Source: Platanthera guangdongensis
Lineage: Eukaryota > Streptophyta > Magnoliopsida > Asparagales > Orchidaceae
Direction of reading: 5' to 3'
Assembly: GCA_039583875.1 (NCBI GenBank)
Contig: CM077149.1
Coordinates: forward strand, 22,271,194 to 22,335,193
DNA: 64,000 bases
Part shown: in pieces, positions 21,751-33,596 of the stretch
Layout of the letters: the number at the start of each line of letters is the position of its first letter
Position numbering within the stretch: the first letter of the stretch is position 1
The notes under the pieces: generated by a model
Seen by the model: only the letters and a program-made list of their open reading frames with translations
What the model was told of the DNA's origin: nothing
Database searches by the model: none
Position numbers and translations under genes: made by a program

Positions 21751-24055
21751 TGTAACGCCCCGAAACTCAAAGGAGTAAAGGGGGATGTTTTGGGCCAGTT
21801 TGGGTTCTGGCAGAAGGCACACGGCCTGGGACACGGGCGTGTCCCAGGGCGTGTCAAGCGTGTGTCGACACTTAGCCGCGAAGTCGTCGAGTTATACTCG
21901 ACGATTCGTCGAGAATGGGCACACGGCCCGCGACACGGGCGTGTCACAGGGCGTGTCGACCCGTGTCGACACTTAGCCGTGAAATCGTCGAGTTATACTC
22001 GACGATTCGTCGAGAATGGGCACACGGCCCACGACACGGGCGTGTCGCCGGGCGTGTCGACCCGTGTCGACGATCGTCTCGGGGAATTCGTCGAGATTCG
22101 CTCGACGATCGTCGAGACAAGGCACACGGCCTAGGACACGGGCGTGTCCAAGGCCGTGTCATCGAGTCGTCGATCTGCACGCGACGAAATGTCGAGACCG
22201 TGTACACGGCCTGGGGCCCAGGCGTGTCAAGGTGACACGGGCAAGGACACGGGCGTGTCCTAGGACCCGTGCAGTGCTCGGGTTGAAAACGGGGGAAAAT
22301 CATGGGGTACACGGCCGGCGACACGGCCGTGTCAGCTGGAACACGGGCGTGTCAGCTCGAACACGGGCGTGTTCGATACCTGTGTGAGGGTCCAGGAGAT
22401 TCGATTTTGACGGCGAATGCGGCACACGGCCCTGGACACGGGCGTGTGCCAAGCCGTGTTCGGTCCAGATTGGGCATTTCAGCCCCGAATCAAAGCCGTT
22501 CGTTTCCTTGATTGAAGATCTAACGGCTGGGGATGGTTCCTGAGAGGATATACCCGGGTTTGACTTAGAAAATCCATCACTTTCTTACCTTTTTCATCTC
22601 TCCACACCCTTGGAGAAAGAGGAGAGCCCTTGGAGGAAGAAGAGCTAGATCCGCCATTGGAGGAGCTTCGGAGCTCCGAATTGCAAGCCGACTCCGGATC
22701 CACGGAGGCAACGCAAGTGCGGTGATTTCTATCCGATTACTTTTCGATGGCGCCAAAGAGGAACTCAAGGGTAACGATCCTCATCTTGAGCATGAATCGC
22801 TCCTTTTCTTAGCATAGGAAGCCCGCTCTCACGAGTTTGCGGAGAGTTGGAGGCGTTCCTTCGGGTAGATATGTAAAGTCCCCGTTGTTTAGAGTCCGTA
22901 TGCGAGAACGGACGTAGGCATTTTGTGTGAAGCCTACCCAGACATGTTAGTCTGGATCGGTGATGTTGCATTGCATAAGGCCGGAGAAGACTCCGTGCTA
23001 TTGGGTGTTTTTCGGGTTTTCTACGCGGTAGATTGCAGCAGGGAGCCTTGGGGACTAACCCAAAGGTGCACCCGGAAAACTGGGCGGATACGAGATCTTG
23101 CCAACTTGGTGGCCTGAGAGCCAACTCGAACATAACCGGGTTATGTGTCTTGCGGTAGAATGGGACTCGGTGGAAGTTTGACCCGCGCAAATGGCTTAAA
23201 TTGTCGTTGCGATGTGAGCACGGGTTAGATGGAACCGTACCCGCTTTATGTCGTTCGGTTAGAGAGACCTAAGGTTACGTGGCACTCGCCGTTGGCATAG
23301 ATGGGAGTCTTCGGCGGTCAATGGCTTAAACTGTCGTGACCCAGGCCAGGAAGACAAATTGCTCATAGGTTTGACCGTCTAAGTGGCGGTGGTGAGTCCG
23401 GAATGTTAATGGCTTTAATTGACGTGACATCGACCGGTTCACCGAGAATGTGCCCTGAGTGCACGGGACGTGTGGCCGTACGAGCCAACGTCTGTGATGA
23501 AATGGCTATGGTTATATGCATTGCTCGCTTGTGCTAATGAAATGCAGGGAAGGAGCATCGCCGCCCCGAATTGGGGGCGGGATCGTTATAATTTGGTCGG
23601 CAATGCTGACCGTTGCCTTGTTTGCCACCGTGCGGTGGTTTGTTGCTTGCAGGTGCAGCTGGACCAAGCGGTTAATAGCGGGCTAAAGCCCTTTTTGCGA
23701 AGCTGGCCCTCGAAGGCCCAAGTGGAAATGTTTTCTGTTTTATTCATGTATGACCGGCCTGCGTGCCGAGGTTTGTAAAACATGTAATTTTCAAGTGAAA
23801 CACTTTGTAAGGCCTTAAGGCCGGTTTTGGGTATTTTGTATAACATTCCTAAATTGTACTAGTGGACATTCGTGCTTGATGCTGGGTCCTTGTTTACAAC
23901 TCTTATAAACTGCTTCCGCTAGAATGCTCTGTGTAGGACGTTGAGATTGGTTGGATGGTTTCCATACGTAACCACCCGGTCTGTATGTGGTATATGGCGT
24001 CGGGCCCCGGCCGGACCTACTGCTATATGCTATGCGACGGATATGGGGTGTTACA
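21751..24055 (+). repeat. Element E 3' LTR
   Basis: 2305 bp, the same length as the left LTR, with about 35 substitutions by eye. It carries the palindrome array, the conserved ATG exon and GTAACG donor (22747-22776), and ends TGTTACA before the duplication ACTGG. Confidence 0.95.
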
Positions 24056-24060
24056 ACTGG

Positions 24061-25888
24061 TGTCTTCTTGGAGAAAGAGTTCTTATCAAGAAAGACTGAA
24101 AAGGTAGAGCTTGAAGAAGTTCAAGAACCACATGTAATGAATGAACCGGAATTGGATTCTGAGCCAGGACTACAAGATGTTGTAGCTAGAGAACCTACTC
24201 AGGGAACACAAGTCCTACATAGATCTGGTAGACCGAGGTTTGAGCCTGAGAGATATGGATTTCTCATGTCTCAAATAGGTAATGTGTTGCTTATGGATCA
24301 TGATGATGAACCAGCAACCTACCAAGAGGCTATGAATGGACCGGACTCCGACAAATGGCTTGAGGCTATGAAATCCGAAATGGACTCCATGTATGCAAAC
24401 CAAGTTTGGAACTTGGTGGAACCACCTGAAGGGGTACGACCCATAGGGTGCAAGTGGGTCTTCAAGAAGAAGACCGACATGGATGGGAATGTACAGACAT
24501 TCAAAGGGCGACTGGTGGCTAAGGGTTTCAAGCAAATTCATGGTATTAACTATGATGAGACTTTTTTCCCTGTTGCCATGGTAAAGTCCATTAGGATATT
24601 GCTTGCTATTGCTGCGTATTATGACTACGAGATCTGGCAGATGGATGTCAAAACGGCTTTCCTTAATGGAAACCTCCTTGAGGAAGTGTATATGACACAA
24701 CCCGAGGGTTTTGTATCCCCAGATGAAGCCACTAAAATATGCAAGATGAATAAGTCCATTTATGGACTGAAACAGGCCTCTCGAAGTTGGAATCTTCGTT
24801 TTGATGAGAAAATCAAAGAGTTTGGTTTCATCAAGAATGAAGATGAGCCTTGTGTTTACAAGCGAATCAGTGGGAGCATTGTTGTCTTCCTGATATTGTA
24901 TGTAGATGACATACTGTTGATTGGGAATGACATTCCTACCCTGAAAGTTGTTAAGAACAACCTAGGGAACTGCTTTTCAATGAAGGATTTGGGTGAAGCG
25001 ACTTATATACTCGGTATTAAGATCTATAGAGATAGATCGAAGAAGTTGCTGGGTTTGACCCAGAGTACGTACATCGAAAAGGTGTTGAAGCGGTTCAACA
25101 TGCTTGAGTCCAAGAAAGGATTTTTGCCCATATCTCATGGTGTGAATCTCTCTAAGGACCAGTGTCCAAAATCTTGTGAAGATAAGGACCGCATGAAGTT
25201 GATTCCATATGCTTCGGCAATTGGATCAATCATGTACGCGATGTTATGTACTCGGCCCGATGTCTCCTTTGCTTTGAGCATGACTAGCAGGTATCAGTCA
25301 GACCCCGGTGAGTGTCACTGGATTGCAGTCAAGAATATCCTGAAGTACTTGAGAAGGACTAAGAATGTGTTCTTGGTGTATGGTGGAGAGGAAGAGCTCG
25401 TTGTAAGTGGTTACACGGATGCTAGCTTCCAAACTGATCGAGACGACTCCAAGTCTCAGTCAGATTTTGTGTTTTGCCTGAATGGAGGAGCTGTGAGACG
25501 GAAGAGTTCCAAGCAAGAGACAGTTGCTGATTCTACAACAGAGGCCGAGTATATCGCAGCAGCTAATGCGGCGAAGGAGGCTGTATGGATTAGGAAATTC
25601 ATCGGCGAGCTTGATGTAGTTCCTAACATTGTTGGTCCCGTAGTTCTCTACTGTGATAACAATGGTGCAATTGCACAATCTAAGGAACCTAGATCTCATC
25701 AGCGCTCCAAGCACATACTTCGGCGGTTTCATCTTATTCGTGAGATTGTCGAACGAGGAGATGTAAACATTTGCAGAGTGCCGACTGAGGAGAATATTGC
25801 GGATCCACTGACAAAGCCTCTCGCACAGAGAAAGCATGATGGTCATACTAGATCGATGGGTATACGATACCTAAATGATCAACTCTAG
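24061..25888 (+). pseudogene. Element C gag-pol, second part: RT and RNase H
   Basis: It continues the C frame after E's right duplication. The codon split by the insertion is GG(14554-14555)+T(24061). Motifs are GVFLEKEF (integrase-RT linker), GCKWVFKKK near 24450, QMDVKTAFLNG near 24640, YGLKQASRSW near 24760, YVDDILLIGND near 24900 (the two Asp are residues 993-994 of the rejoined protein), then RNase H with TDASFQTDRDDSKSQS near 25420, STTEAEYIAA near 25535 and IADPLTKPL near 25795. Stop TAG is at 25886-25888. The apparent start at 23987 lies in E's LTR and is not real. Confidence 0.92.
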
Positions 25889-26855
25889 CGAGAATCTTGT
25901 GGGTTGCATGTAATCTTATATTTTGTTGGCTGTTTGTTCATATGATGAACTGTGTACCTAATTTTTCTCTTATAATTAATGGCAAGTTCTTTTATTATGT
26001 CTTTTTCTATATGATAGTTAAATGTTAACATAATAGATACCCTTAGAATGTTCGCTTTCATGGGACATCAAGTACGTGACTTGAATGTGAGAGCCCATGA
26101 TTTATTTGAAGCTTCATTCTTAAAGGTCCCTGGTCGAGTATCATCATAGAAGCTAAGGGTGATGATGGTAAATGGAGACTAGCACGTGTGTTGACTGATG
26201 ACCGGTTCTCACAGGTCATGATATTGTGATATCAAGTCATCACATGGGTACTTGTTAGTGAGCAAGTTGTACTGGACAGACCCAACCTGAGACTACTCTG
26301 TGGATTGTCATCCAATCGTGTCACGAGTAGGTCTCAATTGACAATGGTGTTGTGATCCTTTGACCTGAAGTCACAGCATTCATCAAGTGAGGAAGAGCGT
26401 GCTTTGATGCCATCTAAAGTCTTCCTTGAGAAAGGTTGATGATAAGGGTGGTTGTTGGGCATGTTACGAATCATTTGAGTGTTTGTGTGTGAGCAGATAT
26501 GGGATTTGTCCTCCTGTATGACAGGAGTTGCATCCATGGGCCCCTTGATGGAACTGGACTGAGAAATGCATGGCCATGCTTGGTTGAGTTAATATGTGAT
26601 ATTGGACTCACCATTCTCTGGAAGTCCGTCCTGGATCAAGAAACTTGGATTGAGCTATTACGAGGGTGACACGGTCCATGCCTCTAGTTCTTTCCGGATG
26701 TAAGGGAGAAAGGGACAAAGACAATGCTGATACATTGGTCATAAAGACTTATGAGTTATGAACTCTTATTGCTTGGGGAGTAATGATGCATTGCTAGATG
26801 CCGCTCATTGTTTGTGAGGTTTTTGCTTTGATACTTTCGAGATCAAGTGGGAGTC
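25889..26855 (+). other. Element C 3' untranslated region with polypurine tract
   Basis: About 950 bp without a supported gene. It ends in AAGTGGGAGTC at 26845-26855, the polypurine tract before the 3' LTR. Confidence 0.75.
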
Positions 26856-27968
26856 TGTTGGAGTTACCATTGTAATCTGGAAGTGATCAAACATATGATC
26901 TCACTGCCAACGCGATATGAGCCTGCAGGGTCGCACATAAGAGATGTGGAGAAGTTGGATAATTGACTGTGTTGGTAAAAGTTGCCAATCACCGACCTGA
27001 ATGGGGTTGTGGGCAAAGTGTTGCCTTGAAGGATCGTCGGGTTGGGCAAATGTTGCCTTGGAGGGCTGGTAAAATTGTCGTTCGAGGGTCGATAGCATTC
27101 GTCGAGAATCGTCTGTCTGATTCCTGCCGATCGACGAGAATCATCTCTTTGATTCTCGCCGATCGACGAGAATCGTCGAGAATCAATATGTTGATTCTCG
27201 AGGATCGATGACTTCGACATGTATCGTCGACCGCGGCTCGACAGTCGACAAGATTCGACGTGTATCGTCAAGTGAAGCTCGACGATCGGTGAGAATCGTC
27301 GAGTATTGTACTCTGATTCTCGCCGATCCATGATGATGCTCGCCGATCGATTCTCGTCGATTCTCGCCGATTGATACTCGCCGATTCTGAACCTTATTCT
27401 TGGGTGGTCTGCGGATAGCGATATGCCTAGGTTTATTTATACGTTTGGTATAAATACAACACTTAGGGTTTTCTGGTGCTTGCTGGATTTTCTCCTGTAG
27501 CGAATCGAACCCGACGGAAGAGTTCCGCTCGTTCGGTCCGCCGATCCCGATTCCCGCCGCCGGAAGAGTTACGCCGCCGTGTTCGCTCCGTCGACCTCCT
27601 CTTCTCCGGCGACTGTCGCTGGTGCTGCTCTTCCTGGCGCGGACCTAGCAGTCCGTGGATTAGCAGAGGTGCGGTCTTCTCCTTCCCGATAATCCGTGCG
27701 ACAGATAGATCGGCGTTCTCCCACTCGTGTGGACTTCTGCAGAAACGTGGACATTATTCCACGTAGAACTCGCCGCTAGCAGGAAGAATAAATTTGGAGC
27801 ATCTCCGTTGAGTTGTGACTCAGCGCCACCGAGGTAATTTTTGCCTAGTTTTGCTAACTTCTTGATTCAACGTTCATAGCCCGATCTACATCTCTTTGGG
27901 TTTTTCTTGATGTTTATTTTTCCGCTGCGTGTACAAGCGTTGTGCCATCCTCATAGAGAAACCCAACA
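26856..27968 (+). repeat. Element C 3' LTR
   Basis: 1113 bp from TGTTGGAGTT to CCCAACA, about 98% identical to the left LTR by eye count. It lacks one 10-bp unit of the palindrome array and is followed by the target duplication GCTGA. Confidence 0.94.
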
Positions 27969-27973
27969 GCTGA

Positions 27974-30306
27974 TTCTTCTAGACACCGCATGGTTATCCT
28001 TCATCCTGCAAGAACCCTGCCGGATTCTCTTCCCGGAAGTCGCCGAATTCTTCTCAAATCTGAAGGTCAGGCGTCATGGACATGTCCTGAAATCAAAAGT
28101 GAAAGGTTTAAAAATCAAGCTCAACAAGACCTCTGTCTCTCAGCTTCTCCGATTGCCGCTAGTAGACGAAGAAGATGACTTAGATGATGAAGACTCTGAC
28201 AGAACAGCCCTTTTCTGTGGCATTTCGGCTGATTCCCAATACATCAAAAGGTCAGACATGAACGCAGAAAGCAAATTTCTGGTTGATATTATTGGCAAGA
28301 TTCTGCTGTGCAAGACCAACTCCATAAGAGAAATTCCTCTATATTTCTTCGACATAATGCAAGCCATTGTCTGCCGCAAGAAATATCAGTTTGGGATGCT
28401 AATTCTGGACAAAATCAAGAATAGTTTGAAATCCCCCAACTACGCCAGAATTATCTCTCTGCTCCTCCATGAAACAAATCCTCAGGTATTCGACTTCTCC
28501 AAAGGGACCCCTCTTCATCACATGAAGAAGGTCTCCATTTCTTCTATTCAGAGATGGGAGCTCAAGCTGAAGAATCCTGCCTAAGCTGCAAAGATTTCAG
28601 AAGCTCCAGAGGTTCCAGCTCTAGAGGACAGGACTCCATCTCTCTCTCCTCATCATGTGGCTAGCTCCTCTGGTGCACTAAGTGAGGGGGAGCCTGCTCC
28701 TTCTATCCAAGTCAGGCAGCCCTCTCCTCAGCTAGTAATTTCTTCCCTATCTCATACTCCAGAAAGTCCAGCAACTTCTTCAAATCAGATACCTCAAGAA
28801 TCTCTTCTGTCCACAGCTGCTGCCATAGATACTATGATTGTAGAGCTCTCTGAAGAAGTGATGCCTATTCCTCCTCTATCTCCTCCAGCTCCATCCTCTA
28901 AATGTCACAAGGACTCAACTCCAGCACAGTCTCCTGAACATTCTCCAGCCAGGACTCCAGCACAATGTCCTGCTGCCCTCAAAGGCCAATAAGATACAAT
29001 TCTTATTTCTGATGAGCCCTCTCCAGAGCTAGCAGAAGCTCCTCTCAGAAACCTAGATTTCTCTCTCCCTCAGGTTACAGAAGAAGGGAGTGTTATCCTT
29101 CCTACCACCAGAGCTCACAACTCTATCATCATTGAAGAAATAGCCCCTAGGGTAGCTCCTCCTCTCCCTTCTGCTGCTCCCCCTGCTGCTGCTGCTACAG
29201 TCTCTTCCTCCTCAGATTTGCTGCAACAAATTGCACTTCTTCTTCAAGGACAAAGAACTTATTTTGATACTTCTCTAAAGACTGTCACTGACAAGGTAAC
29301 TGCTCTCGAGACTGAGATGAGCAGAGGCTTTGCTGAAATTCAACATAATACTGACAAGCTCAAATACTTATTTCAACTTGGTAGCAAAACCTTAGACCAC
29401 ACTATCACTAGTGTTGGAGAAGTTATGGAACAAGGTGTCACCCTTGCAAATAATCAAATTGAACTGGACAACAGAACTGAAGCAAACAAAGTGAAAATCT
29501 GTGAAGAAGTTGGTCTTTTCAAAGAAGATACTATAGAGAAGTTATTTGTTGAAATCAGAAAGGGGGAGGGATTGATCAAAGAACTCAAAGAACAAGTAGA
29601 AAAATCAGCTGCTCAGAAGTCAGATGTATGGGAAGCTCTTGTGAAGACAATTCGTGATGATGTGCTAGCCCAGATACAGAGTGTCAAATTTCATACCTAT
29701 GACACTGCTGTCTGGATGCACAATCAGATTCTGCCAGACCTTGCTGTTGACCCCAACATCATTCCTCATCATTTAAATCCTCTAGCTACAGATACCTCTG
29801 CCCCAGCTGCTCCTCTACAACCTACCTTCTCTCCCAGGCCTAGAGAATCAATTGCTCCTCCAAACACCTATGTTCAAGGCTGGGAAGAAGATCCTGCTGA
29901 TATTCTCCTTCAGGCTCCTCCAGAGATCAAAACTTACAAGAAGAAAAGGAAGTATGGTGAAGGCCCCTCTGCTAGCAAGTCTGCTCCCTCTAAAGCTACT
30001 GAACATGCTGAAGTTTGGTCTCCAACCTCCAAATCCCTGATTTTAGAAACTCTCAGATTAGTTATGGAATTCCATGAGAGCAGGAATATTCATTACAGCT
30101 CATATGAATGGGAACTTTATGAAAAATCCATGACCAAGAGAAGAATCTATGATAGAGAATATGGGAGGAACAACCCTGCAACCCCTCCTAGACCTCCTAA
30201 GTATTATCCAAAACCCTACTGCTACCAGAGGAGACAACAAGAGAAATTGACAGACAACAGAATCAAGGCTGACTTTCAAGGATTTTTGAGAGTGTGGAAT
30301 GATTGA
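27974..30306 (+). pseudogene. Element A env-like ORF, main part (two internal stops)
   Basis: The frame is continuous from 27974 to the TGA at 30304-30306, with only two nonsense codons (TAA at 28582-28584 and 28990-28992) and no frameshift. Three zones are visible. A 220-residue N-terminal domain begins LLILLDTAWLSFILQEPC and holds an acidic Asp/Glu loop near 28165-28200. A Pro/Ser-rich linker follows (about 28585-29210). Then a coiled coil rich in Gln, Glu and Lys (about 29218-29700) leads to a basic, Pro-rich tail. I see no clear signal peptide or transmembrane helix, so a true envelope function is doubtful. It could be a structural or host-interaction protein. Position after pol and before the polypurine tract matches the Sirevirus env-like ORF. 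Confidence 0.75.
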
Positions 30307-30476
30307 CTGTAGAATTGATAATGTTGGATATTCTTATTTATATAATTCTAAGTTTCTGCTCTTATTATCCTTTCTCATAGTCTATTGCTTGCTTGCACAT
30401 TTTCTACTTAGCTTCTTTTTATGTCTATAATTCACCTTAGTGTAAAGGATTCTGACTTCAACAAATAGGGGCAGAT
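30307..30476 (+). other. Element A 3' untranslated spacer with polypurine tract
   Basis: An AT-rich stretch leads to AAATAGGGGCAGAT at about 30463-30476, immediately before the LTR start TGTTGGGAAC. A purine run next to the 3' LTR is where plus-strand DNA synthesis begins in LTR elements. Confidence 0.7.
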
Positions 30477-31637
30477 TGTTGGGAACTATGTCCACATTAA
30501 CCCAGATTTGATGAAGTCACCCTGGAACTAAGATGAATTAGGTTGTATTTGATGCTTTGTTTGAGTTATGTGTTTGCAGGACTCCAATGGGAAGTGTAGA
30601 CCAATGTCAGTCTACAATGGGTCACCAAACACAGGACCATACAGTGTAATCCCTCATTGTGTGTTCCAAAGTGTTGAATCATGTGTAACCTCTCTATTGG
30701 GATACACTTCATATTCAAGCTATAGGACAATGTAAAGACTTGGTGCTGATTCCCTTCTAGTAGAAGAAAAATTGCTGACAGAAATTTTTCTAAGTGTTTC
30801 TCTTGAGTAGGTCTTTAACTACTCGAGTAGATTACTTGAGATATACTCGAGTAAAACTTATGCATACTCGAGTAAGAAAATTCCTCTCATGAATTTAAGT
30901 AAAGCACTCGAGTAGTTCACTGACATACTCGAGTAGCTTACTTAACTACTCGAGTAGATCACTCTTCCTACTCGAGTTGCCCAAAATTTAGTTTCCAAGT
31001 TTTTCTAAGTAAAACACTCGAGTAGTACAAGTCTTATACTCGAGTACCTCATTCTGTCTCGAGTAGTTCATACTCGAGTAGTATATTCTTCCTGTTCTTC
31101 AGAATTTTTCTAAGTCATTTACTCGAGTATGTACTTTATATACTCGAGTAGTTCTCGACACTGTGTCGAGTAACTCTCTCCTCTGTGTCGAGTAGTTAAG
31201 AAATACTCGAGTAAGTCATTAATTTACTCGAGAAGATTTCTTCCCTCTCGAGTAGTTCAATCTGACTACTCGAGTAGTTGTTTTTCCCGTGTGCAGAATA
31301 TTTCTAAGTGTTTGTCTCGAGTAGTTCTTCTAACCACTCGAGTAGTTCAATTCTGCCTACTCGAGTAGTATAACTTGTACTCGAGTAGCTCAACTCCTTC
31401 CCGAGAAACTTTTCTGTGTACTCGAGTAGATCTTCTAAAGTACTCGAGTAGTTGATTATATGCACTCGAGTAGTTGTCTTCTACATACTCGAGCGGTCAT
31501 GAATCAAATACCCGAGTAATATTTCTCTGCTTACTCGAGTAGTCCTTGACCTACTCGAGTAGTTTTATACCTACTAGTGTATATGACCTCATTTTCTCTG
31601 AAATTTCTTCTAAGTCCAGATTTGACAGATTTTCAAA
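30477..31637 (+). repeat. Element A 3' LTR, first part (U3)
   Basis: It starts with TGTTGGGAAC directly after the polypurine tract and is cut at 31637 by element D, whose left target duplication TCAAA is 31633-31637. The LTR resumes at 37733. The two parts together make about 1985 bp. The sequence contains the dense CTCGAG palindrome array and no gene. Confidence 0.82.
30820..31563 (+). repeat. CTCGAG palindrome array in element A U3
   Basis: By eye there are about 27 exact CTCGAG hexamers in roughly 740 bp, most inside TACTCGAGTAG, plus variants such as GTGTCGAG and CCCGAGTA. The array lies upstream of the TATA box (37797 once D is removed). The symmetric CpG in each core makes this a dense methylation target and a possible binding-site cluster (inference). 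Confidence 0.9.
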
Positions 31638-33516
31638 TGTTGAATTCTGTGAAGTGAAAGTGGGTGAATGGAAGGCTTGGGAAACCTATCCGCGCGGACT
31701 ACGCGGACTGGGTTGGCGGACTGCTAGGTCGGCAGGGATGTTGCAGGCAGTTTGCTCTGTGGCGGCCTGGGCGGTCTGTTCGCGCGGACTGCGCGGACAG
31801 CAGCGGCGGTCTGACAGGCCAGTGTATGCTCAGCAGGCGGTTTACTCCCAGGAAGTAACCGGGCGGATAGGAATGTTATCCGCGGAGTCCGGCTTGAAGC
31901 GGACTGAAGAACTGGAGCTCGGCAGACCGGTTTGGCAGTTGCCTTGGTCTTGCTCTAGTGAAGCGGCAAGTGGAAGCCGCGGAGACCGCCGGTCAGCGCG
32001 GACAGGAACTGGAGGTCGCCCGGTATGGCGGGCTAGATCCAGTGTCCGCCAGTAAGTGCGGACTGGCCCTTGCGGCCAGTGGGCTGGACTTGGTGGGAAT
32101 TGAACCAAGTCCAGGATGGCTCAGTCCGGGGAGATCGCGCAGTGGAGCGCGGGCTGGTTTCTCAGTCCGCCAAGCGTAGTAGAAGTGCTTTGCCTTGTTT
32201 GCTAGCTTGGGGATATGCGGACTGGAGGATTGCCCGTGCAGGAGCGTGCGGACTGGAGCTGGAGTCCGCTGAGTCCGGAGATGCCTTGTGATGAGGCAAT
32301 GGACTCAGGAGTTGCGGACTGGAGTCTGCTGTTAGCGGACTGGATTGGCGTGTCCGCTAAGTCCGGAGGTGCCTTGGCAATGAGGTAATGGGCTTGGGAT
32401 ATGCGGACGATAGCCGGGTATCCGCTGAGTCCGGCAGGTGCCTTGATGGCGCGGTTGCGGGCTCGGGTTTTGCGGGCTGATGCCTTGTCCGCAGAATGGC
32501 GGATACGGCTTTTGTGGAGTCCTGGCTGTGGTGGTCCGGCTGTGGTGGTCCTGATGCCTTGTGGCGGCAAGGCGGACTGGATATTGGAGTCCGGCCTTGG
32601 AGAAGCTGGGGCGGACTGGCTATCTGCACAGGGCGGCGAACTGGCATGTGTGTCCGCGGGCTGGCGGACACATAAGTTCTTGCTGCGGGATGTGGCGGTG
32701 ATCCTATCGGGAAGGGCGGTGACCATACTCATCGTCGTGCCTATAAATAGGACCCATGTCACATCAGAACCAACCAACCGGAACCTAGACCGAAGTAAGT
32801 GAACAGTATTTGAGCTCGCGTAAGTTGCTGCGGTCTGGACTTGGTGTCCGCGCGGATAGAGTTGACCCGGTTGTGCTGTGCAGGTTGTGCGGATAGCGCT
32901 GGAAAGCCAGGACTTGGCTCTGATTGCGGTCAGGGACAGTGCGGACTCTGCGGTTAAGCAACAGGCGGTAAACAGCAGGTCGCGGATAGCGGCCAAGCGG
33001 TCTTCTCTTTGGCGACTTGGTTCGGGGTTCAGGAAGTCGCCGGTTTCTGGCGGACTGTTCCATTCAGTGGCGCAGCTTGTGCGGTCTGGCGGCGTGCAGA
33101 CCGGCGGTGAAGAGCTAAGCATTGGAGTAAGGGTGAGTCCGCGCGGCTTGGGTTGCGGTCTGGCGACCTGGCGGACTGAGCGGACTCCACAGCAGTAGGT
33201 CGGCGGCTTGATTGTTTGAGTCCGCGCGACTTGTTTTTTGTTCTTGTCTTTGTAACTGTCGCTGCTCTCCCGGTGTTGGGTTTTGGTGAAGCATGTCTCG
33301 CCATGTATGTCTCGCCTTGTAAAGAAGTTTGCTCTTGATCAATAAAGAAGCTTGTGCTGCATGTGTTGCTGGTTGTTACTGCTTTGTTGAGATAACCACT
33401 GTTAACTCCACGATTCGGGAAAACTTTCAACATATAAGTGGGCGTATTCTCCTTCGGTTTGTTGAATTTTCAGCAGGGTATCCAAGGGGGCGTCTGCGGT
33501 TTGTTGAATTTTAACA
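31638..33516 (+). repeat. Element D 5' LTR
   Basis: 1879 bp, dense in GCGGAC/GTCCGC half-sites and CCGCGCGG palindromes both before and after the TATA box. It ends TTTTAACA before the primer site. Long ORFs in both strands here are artefacts of the repeat composition. Confidence 0.93.
32742..32749 (+). promoter_or_regulatory. TATA box of element D LTR
   Basis: TATAAATA in GCCTATAAATAGGACC. The same 16 bases occur in element F's LTR. The right LTR copy is at 36953-36960. Confidence 0.75.
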
Positions 33517-33529
33517 TGGTATCAGAGCC
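33517..33529 (+). other. Element D primer-binding site
   Basis: TGGTATCAGAGCC directly after the LTR, complementary to initiator-Met tRNA. Confidence 0.9.
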
Positions 33530-33596
33530 AGGTTGTTGGAGTGGTCAAGCAGTGCTCAATGGAAGTAGTTGCTCGTCTGTCGAGGAAACCAGTGGT

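Larger units (their letters stand above)
14556..24055 (+). mobile_element. Element E: Ty3/Gypsy chromovirus (Tekay/Del-like) inserted in element C
   Basis: It is bounded by TGTAACGCCCCG (14556) and GGTGTTACA (24055), with perfect target duplications ACTGG at 14551-14555 and 24056-24060. It is 9500 bp long with two LTRs of exactly 2305 bp that differ at about 35 positions by eye (about 1.5%). The pol order is protease, RT, RNase H, integrase, then a chromodomain-like tail, which defines gypsy chromoviruses. All catalytic residues checked are present, so it may be competent. Confidence 0.96.
10321..27968 (+). mobile_element. Element C: Ty1/Copia retrotransposon inserted in A's env-like ORF and itself split by E
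   Basis: It is bounded by TGTTGGAGTT (10321) and ACCCAACA (27968), with perfect 5-bp target duplications GCTGA at 10316-10320 and 27969-27973. Without E it is about 8.1 kb. Its LTRs are 1123 and 1113 bp with about 22 substitutions and one 10-bp indel by eye (about 2%). The polyprotein was intact when E inserted. Confidence 0.95.

Noticed and set aside
27974..30306. Host protein-coding gene, since the frame is long and clean
   Set aside because: It lies between RNase H and the polypurine tract of element A and rejoins in frame with 10233-10320 when C is removed, so it belongs to the retroelement.
30820..31563. Regular-looking short repeats with unique spacers, like a CRISPR array
   Set aside because: The repeated unit is only 8-12 bases and palindromic, spacing is irregular, and it lies in a plant retrotransposon LTR with no cas genes.
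32202..33122. 306-codon antisense ORF in element D's LTR, present again at 36413-37333
   Set aside because: It is present in both LTRs only because they are copies. It is Pro/Arg/Ser-rich from the GC-rich repeats and has no domain or start context.
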